DNA of 46,910 nucleotides from a virus. A program made the translations under genes and the position numbers. This document shows, piece by piece, positions 6,926 to 15,754 of the stretch. Within the stretch, counting starts at the first letter, position 1. Every line of letters begins with the position of its first letter. Below the pieces are notes generated by a model. It made no database searches and was not told where the DNA came from. It saw only the letters and a list, made by a program, of their open reading frames with translations. The stretch lies in the IMG/VR virus record IMGVR_UViG_3300009509_000039, positions 1 through 46,910 of that record, one strand, 5' to 3'.

Positions 6926-7156
6926 ATGGAATTAAAAAATAGACCCACTTGTGAACATTGCGATTTCTGGGAAGAACCGGAAGAGAATGACGATACTGGT
7001 CTTTGTAGAAAATATGCGCCTGGAAGATCCGTTTCAGCAACATATGATAATCTGTCCTTTTCATCGGATATATTTACATCATGGACAGAAACCAAAAAAG
7101 ATGACTGGTGTGGTGAACACTCCAATTTTTACGTCGAGAGATCGCGAGGTCATTAA
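6926..7156 (+). CDS. Cys-rich small protein
   Basis: This 76-residue protein has PTCEHCDFWEEPEENDDTGLC and, near the C-terminus, KKDDWCGEHSNF. The C-x2-C...C...WCGE arrangement is a recurrent small phage/bacterial zinc-binding family. It follows the previous stop by one base and sits directly before the exonuclease gene. Confidence 0.65.
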   Translation: MELKNRPTCEHCDFWEEPEENDDTGLCRKYAPGRSVSATYDNLSFSSDIFTSWTETKKDDWCGEHSNFYVERSRGH

Positions 7157-8149
7157 ATGGGTAGCATACCATCCGGAATATCAGGATCGCGCGCGGCCGC
7201 CGTGCTCGGGTTGTCGAAATGGAATACCAGACTAGAGATCTGGATCCGTATCATGGAGGAGATCGAGCCTGGATTCTGTCAGTCGAACGGATATCCGGAG
7301 CCGGAGCCGGTAGACAACGCGGCCGCCCGATGGGGAAGTGCGTTTGAAAACGCTATAATCGACGTGGCCGAGGAAAAAACCGGCTATATGATCGATCTCA
7401 AGGAATTCGAGTTTATCAATCCCGTACACGATTTTTTGACCTGTCATGTTGACGGCGTTTATATTGACATGAAACCGCGTGTAATTCACGAGGGTAAGAC
7501 CACAACAGACTACACGTTTCGCGATTCATGGGGCGAGCCTGAATCCGATCGCGTACCTCGTGAGATACAATTACAAGTACAACATCAGATGTTGTGCTCT
7601 CAAATAGACGAGGCGATCGTTTCGGTTCTGGTATGGCCTAGACGAACCGAGGATTTCGAGGCGGCCGGCATGTTTCCTAACCTCGAAACGTGCAAAAAAT
7701 CAGACCTGGAACGAAAACAGGTTGTCGATCCTCTTGAATGGATCGAAGTCTTAAAAGAGATGGATTATTTCCATCAATACCGCTTGAAAGCCGATTACGA
7801 TTTACACGAATTGATGATAGAAAAATACGTCGATTTTTGGGAGACCAATATTGTCGGCCGGACGCCTCCGGATCCGGTATCCTACGACGATATTAGAAAA
7901 CTCGTAAGAGAGCCTAAAGGAACGATCGTTGCAACAGAGGAGATCGAGCGGTTGAGCTCGGAATACAAGTTGATAAACGAGGAACTCTCCAACGCGGACA
8001 AGCGAAAAGACCAGCTTAAAACAGAATTGTTGAAATATATGTCCGAGGCGGCCGAGGCTCCGATTGACGACGATTCAGTGGAAAAATGGATCCTCCGAGA
8101 TCGGCAAGGGCATAAGTTGAATCAGTATAATGGAAAAACGTTTAGATAG
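7157..8149 (+). CDS. YqaJ-type viral recombinase exonuclease
   Basis: This is a 330-residue nuclease of the lambda-exonuclease/YqaJ (PD-(D/E)XK) type. It resects double-stranded DNA ends to make 3' tails for the annealing protein. Motifs visible are GISGSRAAAVLGLSKW (8-22), the RWGSAFE helix (59-65), HVDG with Asp99, HEGK with Glu112 and Lys114 as the D/E-x-K core, and the helix QLQVQHQM (138-145). The C-terminal part (about 265-330) is a helical extension. The partner RecT is encoded at 8701. Together they form the recombination module that many phages use for replication and end repair. Confidence 0.88.
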   Translation: MGSIPSGISGSRAAAVLGLSKWNTRLEIWIRIMEEIEPGFCQSNGYPEPEPVDNAAARWGSAFENAIIDVAEEKTGYMIDLKEFEFINPVHDFLTCHVDGVYIDMKPRVIHEGKTTTDYTFRDSWGEPESDRVPREIQLQVQHQMLCSQIDEAIVSVLVWPRRTEDFEAAGMFPNLETCKKSDLERKQVVDPLEWIEVLKEMDYFHQYRLKADYDLHELMIEKYVDFWETNIVGRTPPDPVSYDDIRKLVREPKGTIVATEEIERLSSEYKLINEELSNADKRKDQLKTELLKYMSEAAEAPIDDDSVEKWILRDRQGHKLNQYNGKTFR

Positions 8150-8161
8150 CGAGGGTGGAGG

Positions 8162-8296
8162 ATAGGAACTAAACAATTTAATAGATTAAAAGCGCGTATT
8201 AAAGAATTAGAAAAAGAGAATGAAGAATTGAAAAAAGCACTATCAAAAAGAATGCAAAAGGAGCGTTCATATGATAACGGAAAGGTTTTTAGATGA
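8162..8296 (+). CDS. possible short coiled-coil protein without a standard start codon
   Basis: An open frame in phase with the exonuclease continues after its stop and encodes a heptad-like helix (NRLKARIKELEKENEELKKA) ending NGKVFR. Its TGA overlaps the next ATG (ATGA), as in real phage gene pairs. No ATG/GTG begins it. The only candidates are ATA at 8162, 6 nt after a GAGGG, or an internal TTG at 8228. The last residues echo the exonuclease C-terminus (NGKTFR), so the region may be a partial duplication. Confidence 0.4.
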   Translation: MGTKQFNRLKARIKELEKENEELKKALSKRMQKERSYDNGKVFR

Positions 8297-8529
8297 TGGT
8301 GGAATGGAATACCAGGTTACCACGAGATGAAGAACTAGAGGGTAGAGACGGATTTTTACATGGTAGATTTTTAGTTTATGCTCCATGGCTCGATCTGTAC
8401 CGCATTAACAAATTTATTCGACCTAAAAAAAATGAAAAAGAATTCCATCACGGTTACTGGGAGGGTTGGAGACCAAGAAAAAAAGGACGTGTTTTATATT
8501 GGATGAAATTACCTGACCCGCCGGAATAA
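8293..8529 (+). CDS. hypothetical protein
   Basis: This 78-residue protein is rich in aromatic and basic residues (FLVYAPWLDLYRINKFIRPK, HHGYWEGWRPRKKG). The DNA is clearly more AT-rich and less GATC-rich than the exonuclease gene before it. That hints that 8150-8740 was acquired separately. No family is recognised. Confidence 0.6.
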   Translation: MMVEWNTRLPRDEELEGRDGFLHGRFLVYAPWLDLYRINKFIRPKKNEKEFHHGYWEGWRPRKKGRVLYWMKLPDPPE

Positions 8530-8531
8530 AA

Positions 8532-8738
8532 ATGAAAACCCGAAAACATCTTAAATGTTCATGTGGAGGCTGGGCAACTTTTTATGGAACGAAAGAAGAG
8601 ATAAAAAAAACGATCGATTCAACTGGTTGGATCGATTATGACGATAGAAACAAGGGTAAGTGTCCAAATTGTAGGATCGAGGAACGAAAGGCGAGACGAA
8701 ATGACAAACCAAATAGTAATACGAGAAAAAGACGTTGA
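8532..8738 (+). CDS. small zinc-binding protein
   Basis: This 68-residue protein carries CSCGGWATFYG near the start and CPNC further on, a two-part zinc-ribbon pattern, and ends in a basic tail (KPNSNTRKRR). It overlaps the recT start by 38 nt in another frame. The AT-rich composition resembles the gene before it. Confidence 0.55.
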   Translation: MKTRKHLKCSCGGWATFYGTKEEIKKTIDSTGWIDYDDRNKGKCPNCRIEERKARRNDKPNSNTRKRR

Positions 8739-9621
8739 TCTTTTTCTCGAGAAAATCGCTCCGGCGATAATCAAAAACAAGCGGAGAGAGTATCAAACGG
8801 GCAATTTTACCGCGTCTGTTGTTGCGGCTGTCCGCGAATCTCGAGAGCTCCAGGAGTGCCTAAAGACTCCAGAGGGACAATCGAGCATGAGATCCGCGAT
8901 TTGCAAGGCCGCTGTAAACGGGTTGAGCGTCGATCCAGTTGACAATAAAGCCGCTCTGATCGCCTACAAAGGCAAAGTCGGCTATCAGATCATGAAGGAC
9001 GGATTGATCCAGCTCGCACAAGAAACCGGCCGAGTCGATATTGTAAAATCGGAGATAGTGAGAGAGGCCGATATTTTCGAGATCGAACAGACGACGGACG
9101 GCGACAAGTACAAGTTCGTCCCGGCCAGGCGCGATCGCGGTTCTGTTGACGGCTATGTAGCCGCGTGCAAGCTGAGAGATGGATCCTATCAAGTCAAATA
9201 TGTTTCGCGACAAGAGGCGCTCGAGCATGGGCGCCGTTATGCATCCAGCCACAGTATCCGGGCGCTATTAACTAATAGAGTCAAACCCGACACGATCGAT
9301 CGGGATCTAGCCGCGATCCAGGCGGACAAAAATATCGATTACAAGTTGAAAGATTCAAATTGGATCCGATCGTTCGATGGTATGGGAGTAAAAACGGCGC
9401 TCAAGGCGTTGTTCTCGAGTTTGTATCTGACCAGTGAATTTCGAAACTACATACAGACAGAAACGATCGATTCCGAGACCGGAGAGGTTCTCGACGCTAG
9501 TTATATAGATACGGAATCCGGCTACACGTCCGATGATGTAAAAAACGAGATGGAACCAGAACCGGAGCCGGCGCCTGAGGTAGAGACGGAAAATCCGGAT
9601 GATTTTTTCGCTGGTAAATAA
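8701..9621 (+). CDS. recT: RecT-family single-strand annealing protein
   Basis: This is a 306-residue RecT-type recombinase. It pairs the 3' tails made by the YqaJ-type exonuclease. Family signatures visible are ECLKTPEGQSSMRSAICKAA, NGLSVDPVDNKAALIAYKG, the core GYQIMKDGLIQLAQETG, ADIFEIEQTTDGDKYKF, GYVAACKLRDGSYQVKYVSR and the helical block near FDGMGVKTALKALF. The Glu/Pro-rich tail (about 285-306) is typical of a flexible C-terminus. The start at 8701 was chosen because it begins the family's normal N-terminus and follows GGCGAGACGA. Confidence 0.9.
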   Translation: MTNQIVIREKDVDLFLEKIAPAIIKNKRREYQTGNFTASVVAAVRESRELQECLKTPEGQSSMRSAICKAAVNGLSVDPVDNKAALIAYKGKVGYQIMKDGLIQLAQETGRVDIVKSEIVREADIFEIEQTTDGDKYKFVPARRDRGSVDGYVAACKLRDGSYQVKYVSRQEALEHGRRYASSHSIRALLTNRVKPDTIDRDLAAIQADKNIDYKLKDSNWIRSFDGMGVKTALKALFSSLYLTSEFRNYIQTETIDSETGEVLDASYIDTESGYTSDDVKNEMEPEPEPAPEVETENPDDFFAGK

Positions 9622-9637
9622 ATAAAGAGGGGAAATC

Positions 9638-10276
9638 ATGAAAGAACGACCGATCATATTTTCCGGTGAGATGGTGCGCGCGATCCTGGACGGGAGAAAG
9701 ACTCAGACGAGGCGGGTGGTAAAGCCGCAGCCGACATGGGAAGATCCAGTTAAAACCATTGAAGGCGAATGGATGGATTACGAGGACGCCCACATTGTGG
9801 ACCATGCAGCATGGGAATGCGGAGGCTTGCCCCATGGAAGGAAATGCCCCTACGGCCAACCCGGCGACCGTCTTTGGGTGAGGGAGACGTGGTGGCCGAT
9901 TGGTGGTTTTTGGTCAACACATATTGGCACTATATGCAGCGCGGAAATTAGATACCGCGCAGATGACAGGGTGCTATATCAGAGTTGTCCCGATGAGTTT
10001 AAGCGCAATTATCAAAACCCCATGGGTTGGCGCCCTTCGATCCATATGCCCCGCTGGGCTTCGCGGATCACGCTCGAAGTAACAGATGTGCGCTTGGAGA
10101 GGGTGCAGGATATTACCAGGGATGACGCCTGGCAGGAGGGTGTTTCCAATAGTCCAGAATATGATTGTGTCACCAAATTTATTTCTCTCTGGAACTTAAT
10201 AAACGCAAAACGCCCCGGTTGCTCATGGGACTACAACCCTTGGGTATGGGTTATAAATTTTAGAATTGTCAAATAA
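9638..10276 (+). CDS. ASCH/PUA-like phage protein
   Basis: This 212-residue protein starts with the family's characteristic block (RPIIFSGEMVRAILDGRKTQ followed by TRR) and continues with GDRLWVRETW, a family hallmark. Later come RPSIHMPRWASRITLEVTDV and the WDYNPWVWV end. ASCH-like domains resemble PUA RNA-binding folds. The role in phages is not established. The base composition differs from the neighbours, with few GATC motifs and different codons, which suggests recent acquisition. A strong AAAGAGGGGAAATC precedes the ATG. Confidence 0.8.
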   Translation: MKERPIIFSGEMVRAILDGRKTQTRRVVKPQPTWEDPVKTIEGEWMDYEDAHIVDHAAWECGGLPHGRKCPYGQPGDRLWVRETWWPIGGFWSTHIGTICSAEIRYRADDRVLYQSCPDEFKRNYQNPMGWRPSIHMPRWASRITLEVTDVRLERVQDITRDDAWQEGVSNSPEYDCVTKFISLWNLINAKRPGCSWDYNPWVWVINFRIVK

Positions 10277-10281
10277 TCACA

Positions 10282-12885
10282 ATGGAGACAGCGGATTTAA
10301 AGCCTCGATTGCGCGAATATATCGAGCGATCGGGAATCGATCTCGATACCCGAAAAAAGCCACCTATTCTCCGCTGTCCCTCTCCTAATCATACGGACGA
10401 GAATCCAAGCGCTAGGCTATATGATGAAAACGTTTTTTGTCCGGTATGCTCGAAATCTTGGGATATATTTGACATTGCCGGTTTCATAAATGGCAAAGAC
10501 AAATTTCCTGACAAAGTAAAGGCGGTTTGCGAAACGCTCGGCCTCGATCCTCCAAAATCCAAAAAAGAAAAAAAGATACACAAGCCGGTAAAGGTATCAA
10601 TAGATCAAGCAAAAAAAATATTCGATCGAGAAAAATTATCCGAAATCGGAAAGCGTAACGGTTGGGGAGATAAGGCGGTAAGACTCTGGCCGTATTTTAT
10701 AGACAACGATAATATAATTTTGGCCGATGTTCGTTTCGAAACGCCAGGCGGCCGTAAATCTGTTATCAGTGTTTTTTATGATGGAAAAGATCTCCGATTT
10801 TCTGGAGCTCCGATTGTTATCTACAATCAGCACCTTGCAAAGCTGGAGAAAAAAAAGCCTATTCTGATCGTCGAGGGTGCCAAGTCGGCCGAGGCGGCGA
10901 ACGCGTTATACGATTTTGTAGCTGTTACTTGGAACGGAGGCGGAAAAAAAGCTAAATTTGCAAACTGGAAAAAATTTGAAACTAGAGACGTTTACATTTA
11001 TCCAGACGACGATCAGAAAAAAGACGGCCAAACCGGAGAACTAAAAGAATGGTATGAGCAAGCGGGATTCCAAGCAGCTCTTGAGATCAAGCGACAACTG
11101 CCACAAGCGAAAATCTGTCAACCAGTCGAGGCGGCCAGGGAGATAAAACAAGACGGCGCCGATATCGTGGAGGCGCTCCAGGTTTTGACTCCGGAAGAAC
11201 TGACGGAATATATAAAAAACGGTCCACAAAAAAGACTGCTAGACGGAACAGATCCCGGAGACGTAAATTTTAAAATTCTCGGGGTAGGGGAGACCGGGAG
11301 AGCATATTATCTAGGGCGAAACGAGCGATTGATCGAGGTAAATTTGACCTCGGTAACCAGAAATCACGCGTTGAATATTGCTCCGATCCATTACTGGAGA
11401 GAGGCGTTTTCTAGCGATCAAGCGAAGACGAAAATTTCATGGGATCACGTTTTCGATTTTTTGATCGATTCGGCCGGTAAGATCGATTTTGACCTATCTC
11501 GAGTGAGAGGCCGCGGCGCATGGAGAGAGCCGGACGGCCGCTTGTGTTATCACGACGGAGAGACAACGATCGGGGAATACTCGGATCATAGGTTGTATTT
11601 ACGGAGACCTAAAAAAGATCTTGGAATCCTAGACAAACCGATCGATCCCGAGATAGCCGATCAAATAGTCAAGACGATTTTCGACATGAGTTTTGAGACG
11701 CAATCGGACGCGATCCGGTTGCTCTCGTGGTCGGTCCTCGCTCCCTTTGCTGGCGCTCTCCCGTGGCGCCCGGCCGGCCTTTTGACCGGTCCTAGCGGAT
11801 CCGGCAAGTCAACGGTCTTGAGTCTACTAGTCGAGCCGGTATCGCTGCCAGAGGCGTTTTCCGGAGGTGCAACCTCGGAGCCTGGAGTGAGACAGCGAGT
11901 TCAAAACGACGCAACCGCGATCGTGATCGAGGAGGCCGAGGAGGACACACCAAAAAAACGGCAATTCAGAGAGGATTTATTTTCTCTAATGCGCCAGAGC
12001 ACGAGCGACAATGCGCCGAAAGCGGCCAAAGGTACCGCAGACGGACAAGGTCAGTTTTTCAGTATGCGATCGATGTTTCTGTTTATTGCGATTTCGCCGG
12101 AAGTCGAAGCGGTAGCCGATGATAATAGAATTTTTAGAATAAATATGATCGATCCAGTAAACGAATTTTCGCCGATCCGAGACAAGATCGTTACTCTGTT
12201 GACAGATAAAAATTGCCGAGCGATACGCGCGAAAACCTGGAGACACTTGAAAACCATAATCAGACTGGCCGAGCGGCTCGCGCCGATGATCCAGGATCAT
12301 ACCGGAAAAGATCTGCGGTTTGGATTTTCGGAGGGAATATTGCTAGCCGCATATTGGATCGTCTGGAAAGATTTGTTGGAGCTGTCACGCGACGAAATGA
12401 AAGGATTGATCGAAGTTTTTTATGCGTTCCAGCCAGTAGAACCGAAACGAGACGAGACGGCCGAGGTACTCGATCGGCTCCTCGACGAACGCGTTCAAGT
12501 GGAGAAACCAGAGCGGCAGTTTATAACAATCCGAGAGATCTTGATCGCGTTACGAGAGCATGAGCTCGAGCCGGCGCCGGATCAACCATATGGGCGATCG
12601 TTGGTAGCCGATGATCTAGCTCATCTCCGGGATATTGCGGCGCGTTATGGCGTGGCAATACTACAGGATAACTCGATCGCGATAGCGAACAACCATCATG
12701 AAATACAGCGGATCTTGGGAAAAGGAAAAGGGTATCAGAGACAGCTATACAGGCATAAAGGGTTGATAGAAAAAAGTCGGCTCGTACGGATAGCCGGAAA
12801 ATTGAGGCGTTGCGTTATCATAGGAAACGTTCTCGAGATACGAGAAAAACCAGAGGAAAAAGAGGAGGAGAAAAATGGGTATTAA
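10282..12885 (+). CDS. replication protein: CHC2 zinc finger, TOPRIM and helicase domains
   Basis: This 867-residue multidomain protein probably acts as primase-helicase. Residues 30-60 hold a CHC2-type zinc finger (Cys32, His37, Cys53, Cys56). Residues 190-245 are TOPRIM-like, with Glu199 in LIVEGAKSAEAAN and the acidic YPDDD at 240-244. Residues about 480-680 are a P-loop ATPase with Walker A GPSGSGKST (503-511) and Walker B AIVIEEAEED (546-555). The last 150 residues are helical and basic. Phage D5-like or DUF927-like primase-helicases share this order. It is the best candidate for the phage's own replication initiator or helicase. Only 5 nt separate it from the ASCH gene. Confidence 0.82.
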   Translation: METADLKPRLREYIERSGIDLDTRKKPPILRCPSPNHTDENPSARLYDENVFCPVCSKSWDIFDIAGFINGKDKFPDKVKAVCETLGLDPPKSKKEKKIHKPVKVSIDQAKKIFDREKLSEIGKRNGWGDKAVRLWPYFIDNDNIILADVRFETPGGRKSVISVFYDGKDLRFSGAPIVIYNQHLAKLEKKKPILIVEGAKSAEAANALYDFVAVTWNGGGKKAKFANWKKFETRDVYIYPDDDQKKDGQTGELKEWYEQAGFQAALEIKRQLPQAKICQPVEAAREIKQDGADIVEALQVLTPEELTEYIKNGPQKRLLDGTDPGDVNFKILGVGETGRAYYLGRNERLIEVNLTSVTRNHALNIAPIHYWREAFSSDQAKTKISWDHVFDFLIDSAGKIDFDLSRVRGRGAWREPDGRLCYHDGETTIGEYSDHRLYLRRPKKDLGILDKPIDPEIADQIVKTIFDMSFETQSDAIRLLSWSVLAPFAGALPWRPAGLLTGPSGSGKSTVLSLLVEPVSLPEAFSGGATSEPGVRQRVQNDATAIVIEEAEEDTPKKRQFREDLFSLMRQSTSDNAPKAAKGTADGQGQFFSMRSMFLFIAISPEVEAVADDNRIFRINMIDPVNEFSPIRDKIVTLLTDKNCRAIRAKTWRHLKTIIRLAERLAPMIQDHTGKDLRFGFSEGILLAAYWIVWKDLLELSRDEMKGLIEVFYAFQPVEPKRDETAEVLDRLLDERVQVEKPERQFITIREILIALREHELEPAPDQPYGRSLVADDLAHLRDIAARYGVAILQDNSIAIANNHHEIQRILGKGKGYQRQLYRHKGLIEKSRLVRIAGKLRRCVIIGNVLEIREKPEEKEEEKNGY

Positions 12886-13180
12886 AAAAATAGTTGATAC
12901 AATCTATAAAATAAAAGAGACAGACGATCTTATAATAGATTTACAAAATGAAAGGATTGAACATTTAAAAGATAGGGAATTTTTAAAAAACGCATTGAAA
13001 AAAAACGATAAATTAAAAGCAAGAATAGCAGAGCTTGAAGATAAAAATAGTTCTATTCCAGACTTAGCCGATATGATTCAAAAATTAAAAATGGAAATAA
13101 AACAATTGGACTTAAAAATTAAAAAATACGAATCATTTAAATATGCACTTTTTGAATTACTGAAACCATTAGAAAAATAA
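12875..13180 (+). CDS. coiled-coil protein, AT-rich gene
   Basis: This 101-residue protein is almost entirely helical, with heptad-like repeats (KLKARIAELEDKNSSIPDLA, IQKLKMEIKQLDLKIKKYES). The gene is far more AT-rich than the replication genes around it. It overlaps the primase-helicase by 11 nt and touches the next start. It might be a partner of one of the two flanking helicases, but nothing shows this directly. Confidence 0.6.
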   Translation: MGIKKIVDTIYKIKETDDLIIDLQNERIEHLKDREFLKNALKKNDKLKARIAELEDKNSSIPDLADMIQKLKMEIKQLDLKIKKYESFKYALFELLKPLEK

Positions 13181-14703
13181 TGCCCCTTCGACCCTACCAG
13201 ATCGATCTATACAACGCCGTCCGAGAGGCGTTCCGAGGCCGGCGATCGGTTTTGATGCAACTACCGACCGGCGCCGGTAAGACTTTGATTTTTTCCGAGA
13301 TCGCCAAGGCGGCCGAGAAAACCGGCCGCGTTATTTGGATCTTGGTACCTCGAAACGAATTGTTACAACAGGCATCCGAGGAACTCGCAGACGTAGGCGT
13401 AAATCATGGGATCATCGCGCCAGGGTATAACGAGAGCCGAGCGTATAACGTGCATGTCGTAAGTAAGGATACGTTGATCCGGAGGTACGACAGGATCAAA
13501 CGTCCGCCTGATTTTATCATAGTTGACGAGGCCCATTTAGCCCTTGAAAGATACAAGGAAATAGCCGGCCAGTATCCGGAGGCCAGGATCCTCGGAGTAA
13601 CGGCTACGCCGGAGCGACTCGACGGCCGCGGACTATCAGAGTTATATGATGTTTTGGTAGAGGGGCCTAAACTCCAGGCGTTGATCGAGGCCGGTTTTCT
13701 ATCCGATTTCCGTTATTTTTGCCCTCCGATCGAGGGCTTGAAGGACGTACCGAGGAGAGGGACGGAATACGCAGCCGGAGAGCTCCAGGCGTGGCTAGAG
13801 CGCCGTAAAATCTACGGGCATGCCCTGGAGCACTACCGGAAGTACGCGGACGGGAGACCGGCTCTAGTCTACTGTAGATCGATTAAGGCCGCGGCCGCAA
13901 CGGCCGATCGGTTCTCGGCCGGAGGATACCGATTCGAAAATATCGATGGAAACATGACACACAAACGCCGGCGTATGCTGATAAACGCGCTCCGGACCGG
14001 AGAGATACACGGGTTGACGAGCTGCGACCTGATAACCTATGGCCTCGACGTGCCTCGAGTGGAGGCGATCATAATGCTCCGGCCAACCCTCTCGAGGTCT
14101 CTCTACTGTCAGATGGTAGGCCGCGGACTCCGGATCTCACCCGGAAAAAACGATTGTGTAATTTTGGATCACGTTGGAAACCTACTCGAGCACGGTCACC
14201 CGTTGTCACCGTACCGATGGAAATTTGACGGCCGAGACCGGCGTCGGCGCCGGAAAGCCGAGAATAACAAGATCATCGCCCGGCTATGTCCGGATCTCGG
14301 TTTCCTGTACTGCGACAAACCGACCTGTACAGGCTGCGAGCATTACAGAGGCCAAGGCAGGCGCCGAGAACTAGAGCAAGTCGAGGGTAATCTAGCCGAG
14401 GTCAAAAAGCCGGTCAAATTGGCGGCCAGGCCCGTTAATGAACGCGCAGAATATATCGATCGGATCGGCGCCGCGGTCGATATGTGTCGAAATGGAAACA
14501 CTGTGAAAATATTACCCGGCCCGATCGGAGACCTCCTCGAGATAGCGTCCGAGCTCGGTTATTCTCCAATGTGGGTTTATCAGAGATTGACCGAGGGATC
14601 GAAATTGATAAACGTTACCCTGTTACATGAGATCGCGAGACAGAAAAAATATAAAACTGGTTGGGCTTGGTATCAGAAAAAAAGGCTAGAAAGAGAGAGG
14701 TGA
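13180..14703 (+). CDS. superfamily 2 DEAD/DEAH-type helicase
   Basis: This is a 507-residue SF2 helicase. Motif I is LPTGAGKT (28-35), motif II is DEAH (116-119), motif III is VTATPERLDG, and motif VI is QMVGRGLRISPGK. The overall plan matches phage helicases of the UvsW/Ssl2/restriction-subunit type, which act on forked or recombining DNA. A four-Cys group (YCDKPTCTGCEHY) after the helicase core may bind zinc. The C-terminal 100 residues are basic and not recognised. It starts at the last codon of the coiled-coil gene. Confidence 0.85.
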   Translation: MPLRPYQIDLYNAVREAFRGRRSVLMQLPTGAGKTLIFSEIAKAAEKTGRVIWILVPRNELLQQASEELADVGVNHGIIAPGYNESRAYNVHVVSKDTLIRRYDRIKRPPDFIIVDEAHLALERYKEIAGQYPEARILGVTATPERLDGRGLSELYDVLVEGPKLQALIEAGFLSDFRYFCPPIEGLKDVPRRGTEYAAGELQAWLERRKIYGHALEHYRKYADGRPALVYCRSIKAAAATADRFSAGGYRFENIDGNMTHKRRRMLINALRTGEIHGLTSCDLITYGLDVPRVEAIIMLRPTLSRSLYCQMVGRGLRISPGKNDCVILDHVGNLLEHGHPLSPYRWKFDGRDRRRRRKAENNKIIARLCPDLGFLYCDKPTCTGCEHYRGQGRRRELEQVEGNLAEVKKPVKLAARPVNERAEYIDRIGAAVDMCRNGNTVKILPGPIGDLLEIASELGYSPMWVYQRLTEGSKLINVTLLHEIARQKKYKTGWAWYQKKRLERER

Positions 14704-14707
14704 GGAA

Positions 14708-15049
14708 ATGAAAACATTGAATGAAATAGCGGATGCCGTACACACACTTGCATGGGGCAAAGGTTGGCATAGTCATGATGAAAAAGAAGATGCTTTTATA
14801 GAACGCATGTGCAACAATTTACATGATGAAATTTCAGAGATTCACGAGGCATGGAGAAATAATAGACTACGAGATCGGTGTGATAAAGAAAAACTACCAC
14901 TTACTTATTTAGAAGAAGAACTGGCCGATATAATTATTAGAGTTCTTGACAATGCTAGAAAGCTTGAAGTTGACATACAAAAAGCGGTCGAATTAAAACA
15001 TCAATATAATATGACTAGAAGCAACCGACATGGCGGAAAAAGAAGCTAG
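14708..15049 (+). CDS. MazG-like nucleotide pyrophosphohydrolase
   Basis: This 113-residue all-helical protein carries the MazG signature: EISEIHEAW, then EEELADIIIRVLD, where the acidic residues bind Mg2+. Such enzymes hydrolyse nucleoside triphosphates to monophosphates. In phages they may lower alarmone or aberrant nucleotide levels. The gene is AT-rich compared with its neighbour. It is the last gene of the rightward early region, and its TAG stop (15047-15049) overlaps the convergent TAG of the nuclease gene in a shared CTAG. Confidence 0.8.
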   Translation: MKTLNEIADAVHTLAWGKGWHSHDEKEDAFIERMCNNLHDEISEIHEAWRNNRLRDRCDKEKLPLTYLEEELADIIIRVLDNARKLEVDIQKAVELKHQYNMTRSNRHGGKRS

Positions 15050-15393
15050 GAAATAACCTCAAACAATCCGCCCATTTGAGTTAAGATCTCTCCAAATATT
15101 TTTTGGGCCTTTGATAGTTTGCCGGTAACCTTGATTTCTTTACCCATGAAAACGGCTATTTTTTTACCTATCATTTCCGGCGTGATCTCGATCGTTTTCC
15201 ATCCGGCAAGGTCCGGCCAACCCTCCGGCGCCGCGTGTAATGGGCGCCCGTTTTCGATTATTACGATCCCGTCTTTGGTTCTGCGATATTTACCGATCCA
15301 ACCCATGCCGGAATTGATACGAAAAAGCCGCTCGGTCTCCGGATCGATCGTCGATAGGATCTCGGCTATCTTATTTTGTTCCTTGGTTCCCAT
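15046..15393 (-). CDS. VRR-NUC-type nuclease
   Basis: This 115-residue protein shows the VRR-NUC pattern: FRINSGMGWIGK, GRPLHAAPEGWPDLAGW with the catalytic Asp, IEITPEMIGKK as the (D/E)-x-K-like strand, and GKLSKAQKIFGEI then GGLFEVIS. Such small nucleases cut DNA junctions or flaps. It lies at the very end of the leftward late region, after the lysis genes, and overlaps the holin gene by 23 nt. Its stop overlaps that of the convergent MazG gene. The exact start is uncertain because no clear ribosome binding site precedes 15393. Confidence 0.75.
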   Translation of the reverse strand: MGTKEQNKIAEILSTIDPETERLFRINSGMGWIGKYRRTKDGIVIIENGRPLHAAPEGWPDLAGWKTIEITPEMIGKKIAVFMGKEIKVTGKLSKAQKIFGEILTQMGGLFEVIS

Positions 15394-15754
15394 TAAAAAA
15401 CGCGTGTGTCAAACTATCGCGCCTATCGTTCAGTACGCGCTCGATCCCGTTCTCGATCATTTCGTCGTCTTTTACGAGGTCATGATCGATTAGCCCTCGA
15501 CGCAATGCGGCGCCTTTGACTCTGATTTTAGCGATCCCTAGCTTTTCGGCCGCCTTTGGTTTTTCTGCTTTGGTGAGAGCCCATGATTCCGCATACGCTA
15601 CCGAATCCTTAATGATCTCCCGGATGATTTTTTCTTGCTGTTCTGTGATCTGTATTTTGGATTTTGTCAAAAAGTGCTTTATCAGAGCGAGGAGAACGCC
15701 GGTTAACGCCGTTCCTATGACTCCGATCAATGGTTCGATCAAATTACTTTCCAT
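15371..15754 (-). CDS. holin, LLH-like
   Basis: This 127-residue protein has one N-terminal membrane segment (LIGVIGTALTGVLLALIKHF) and a long charged helical tail (ITEQQEKIIREIIKDSVAYA), the plan of LLH-type phage holins. It would let the endolysin reach the cell wall. GGAGGG lies 6 nt before the ATG. The start overlaps the end of the lysozyme-like gene, completing a compact lysis cassette. Confidence 0.7.
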   Translation of the reverse strand: MESNLIEPLIGVIGTALTGVLLALIKHFLTKSKIQITEQQEKIIREIIKDSVAYAESWALTKAEKPKAAEKLGIAKIRVKGAALRRGLIDHDLVKDDEMIENGIERVLNDRRDSLTHAFFNGNQGTK

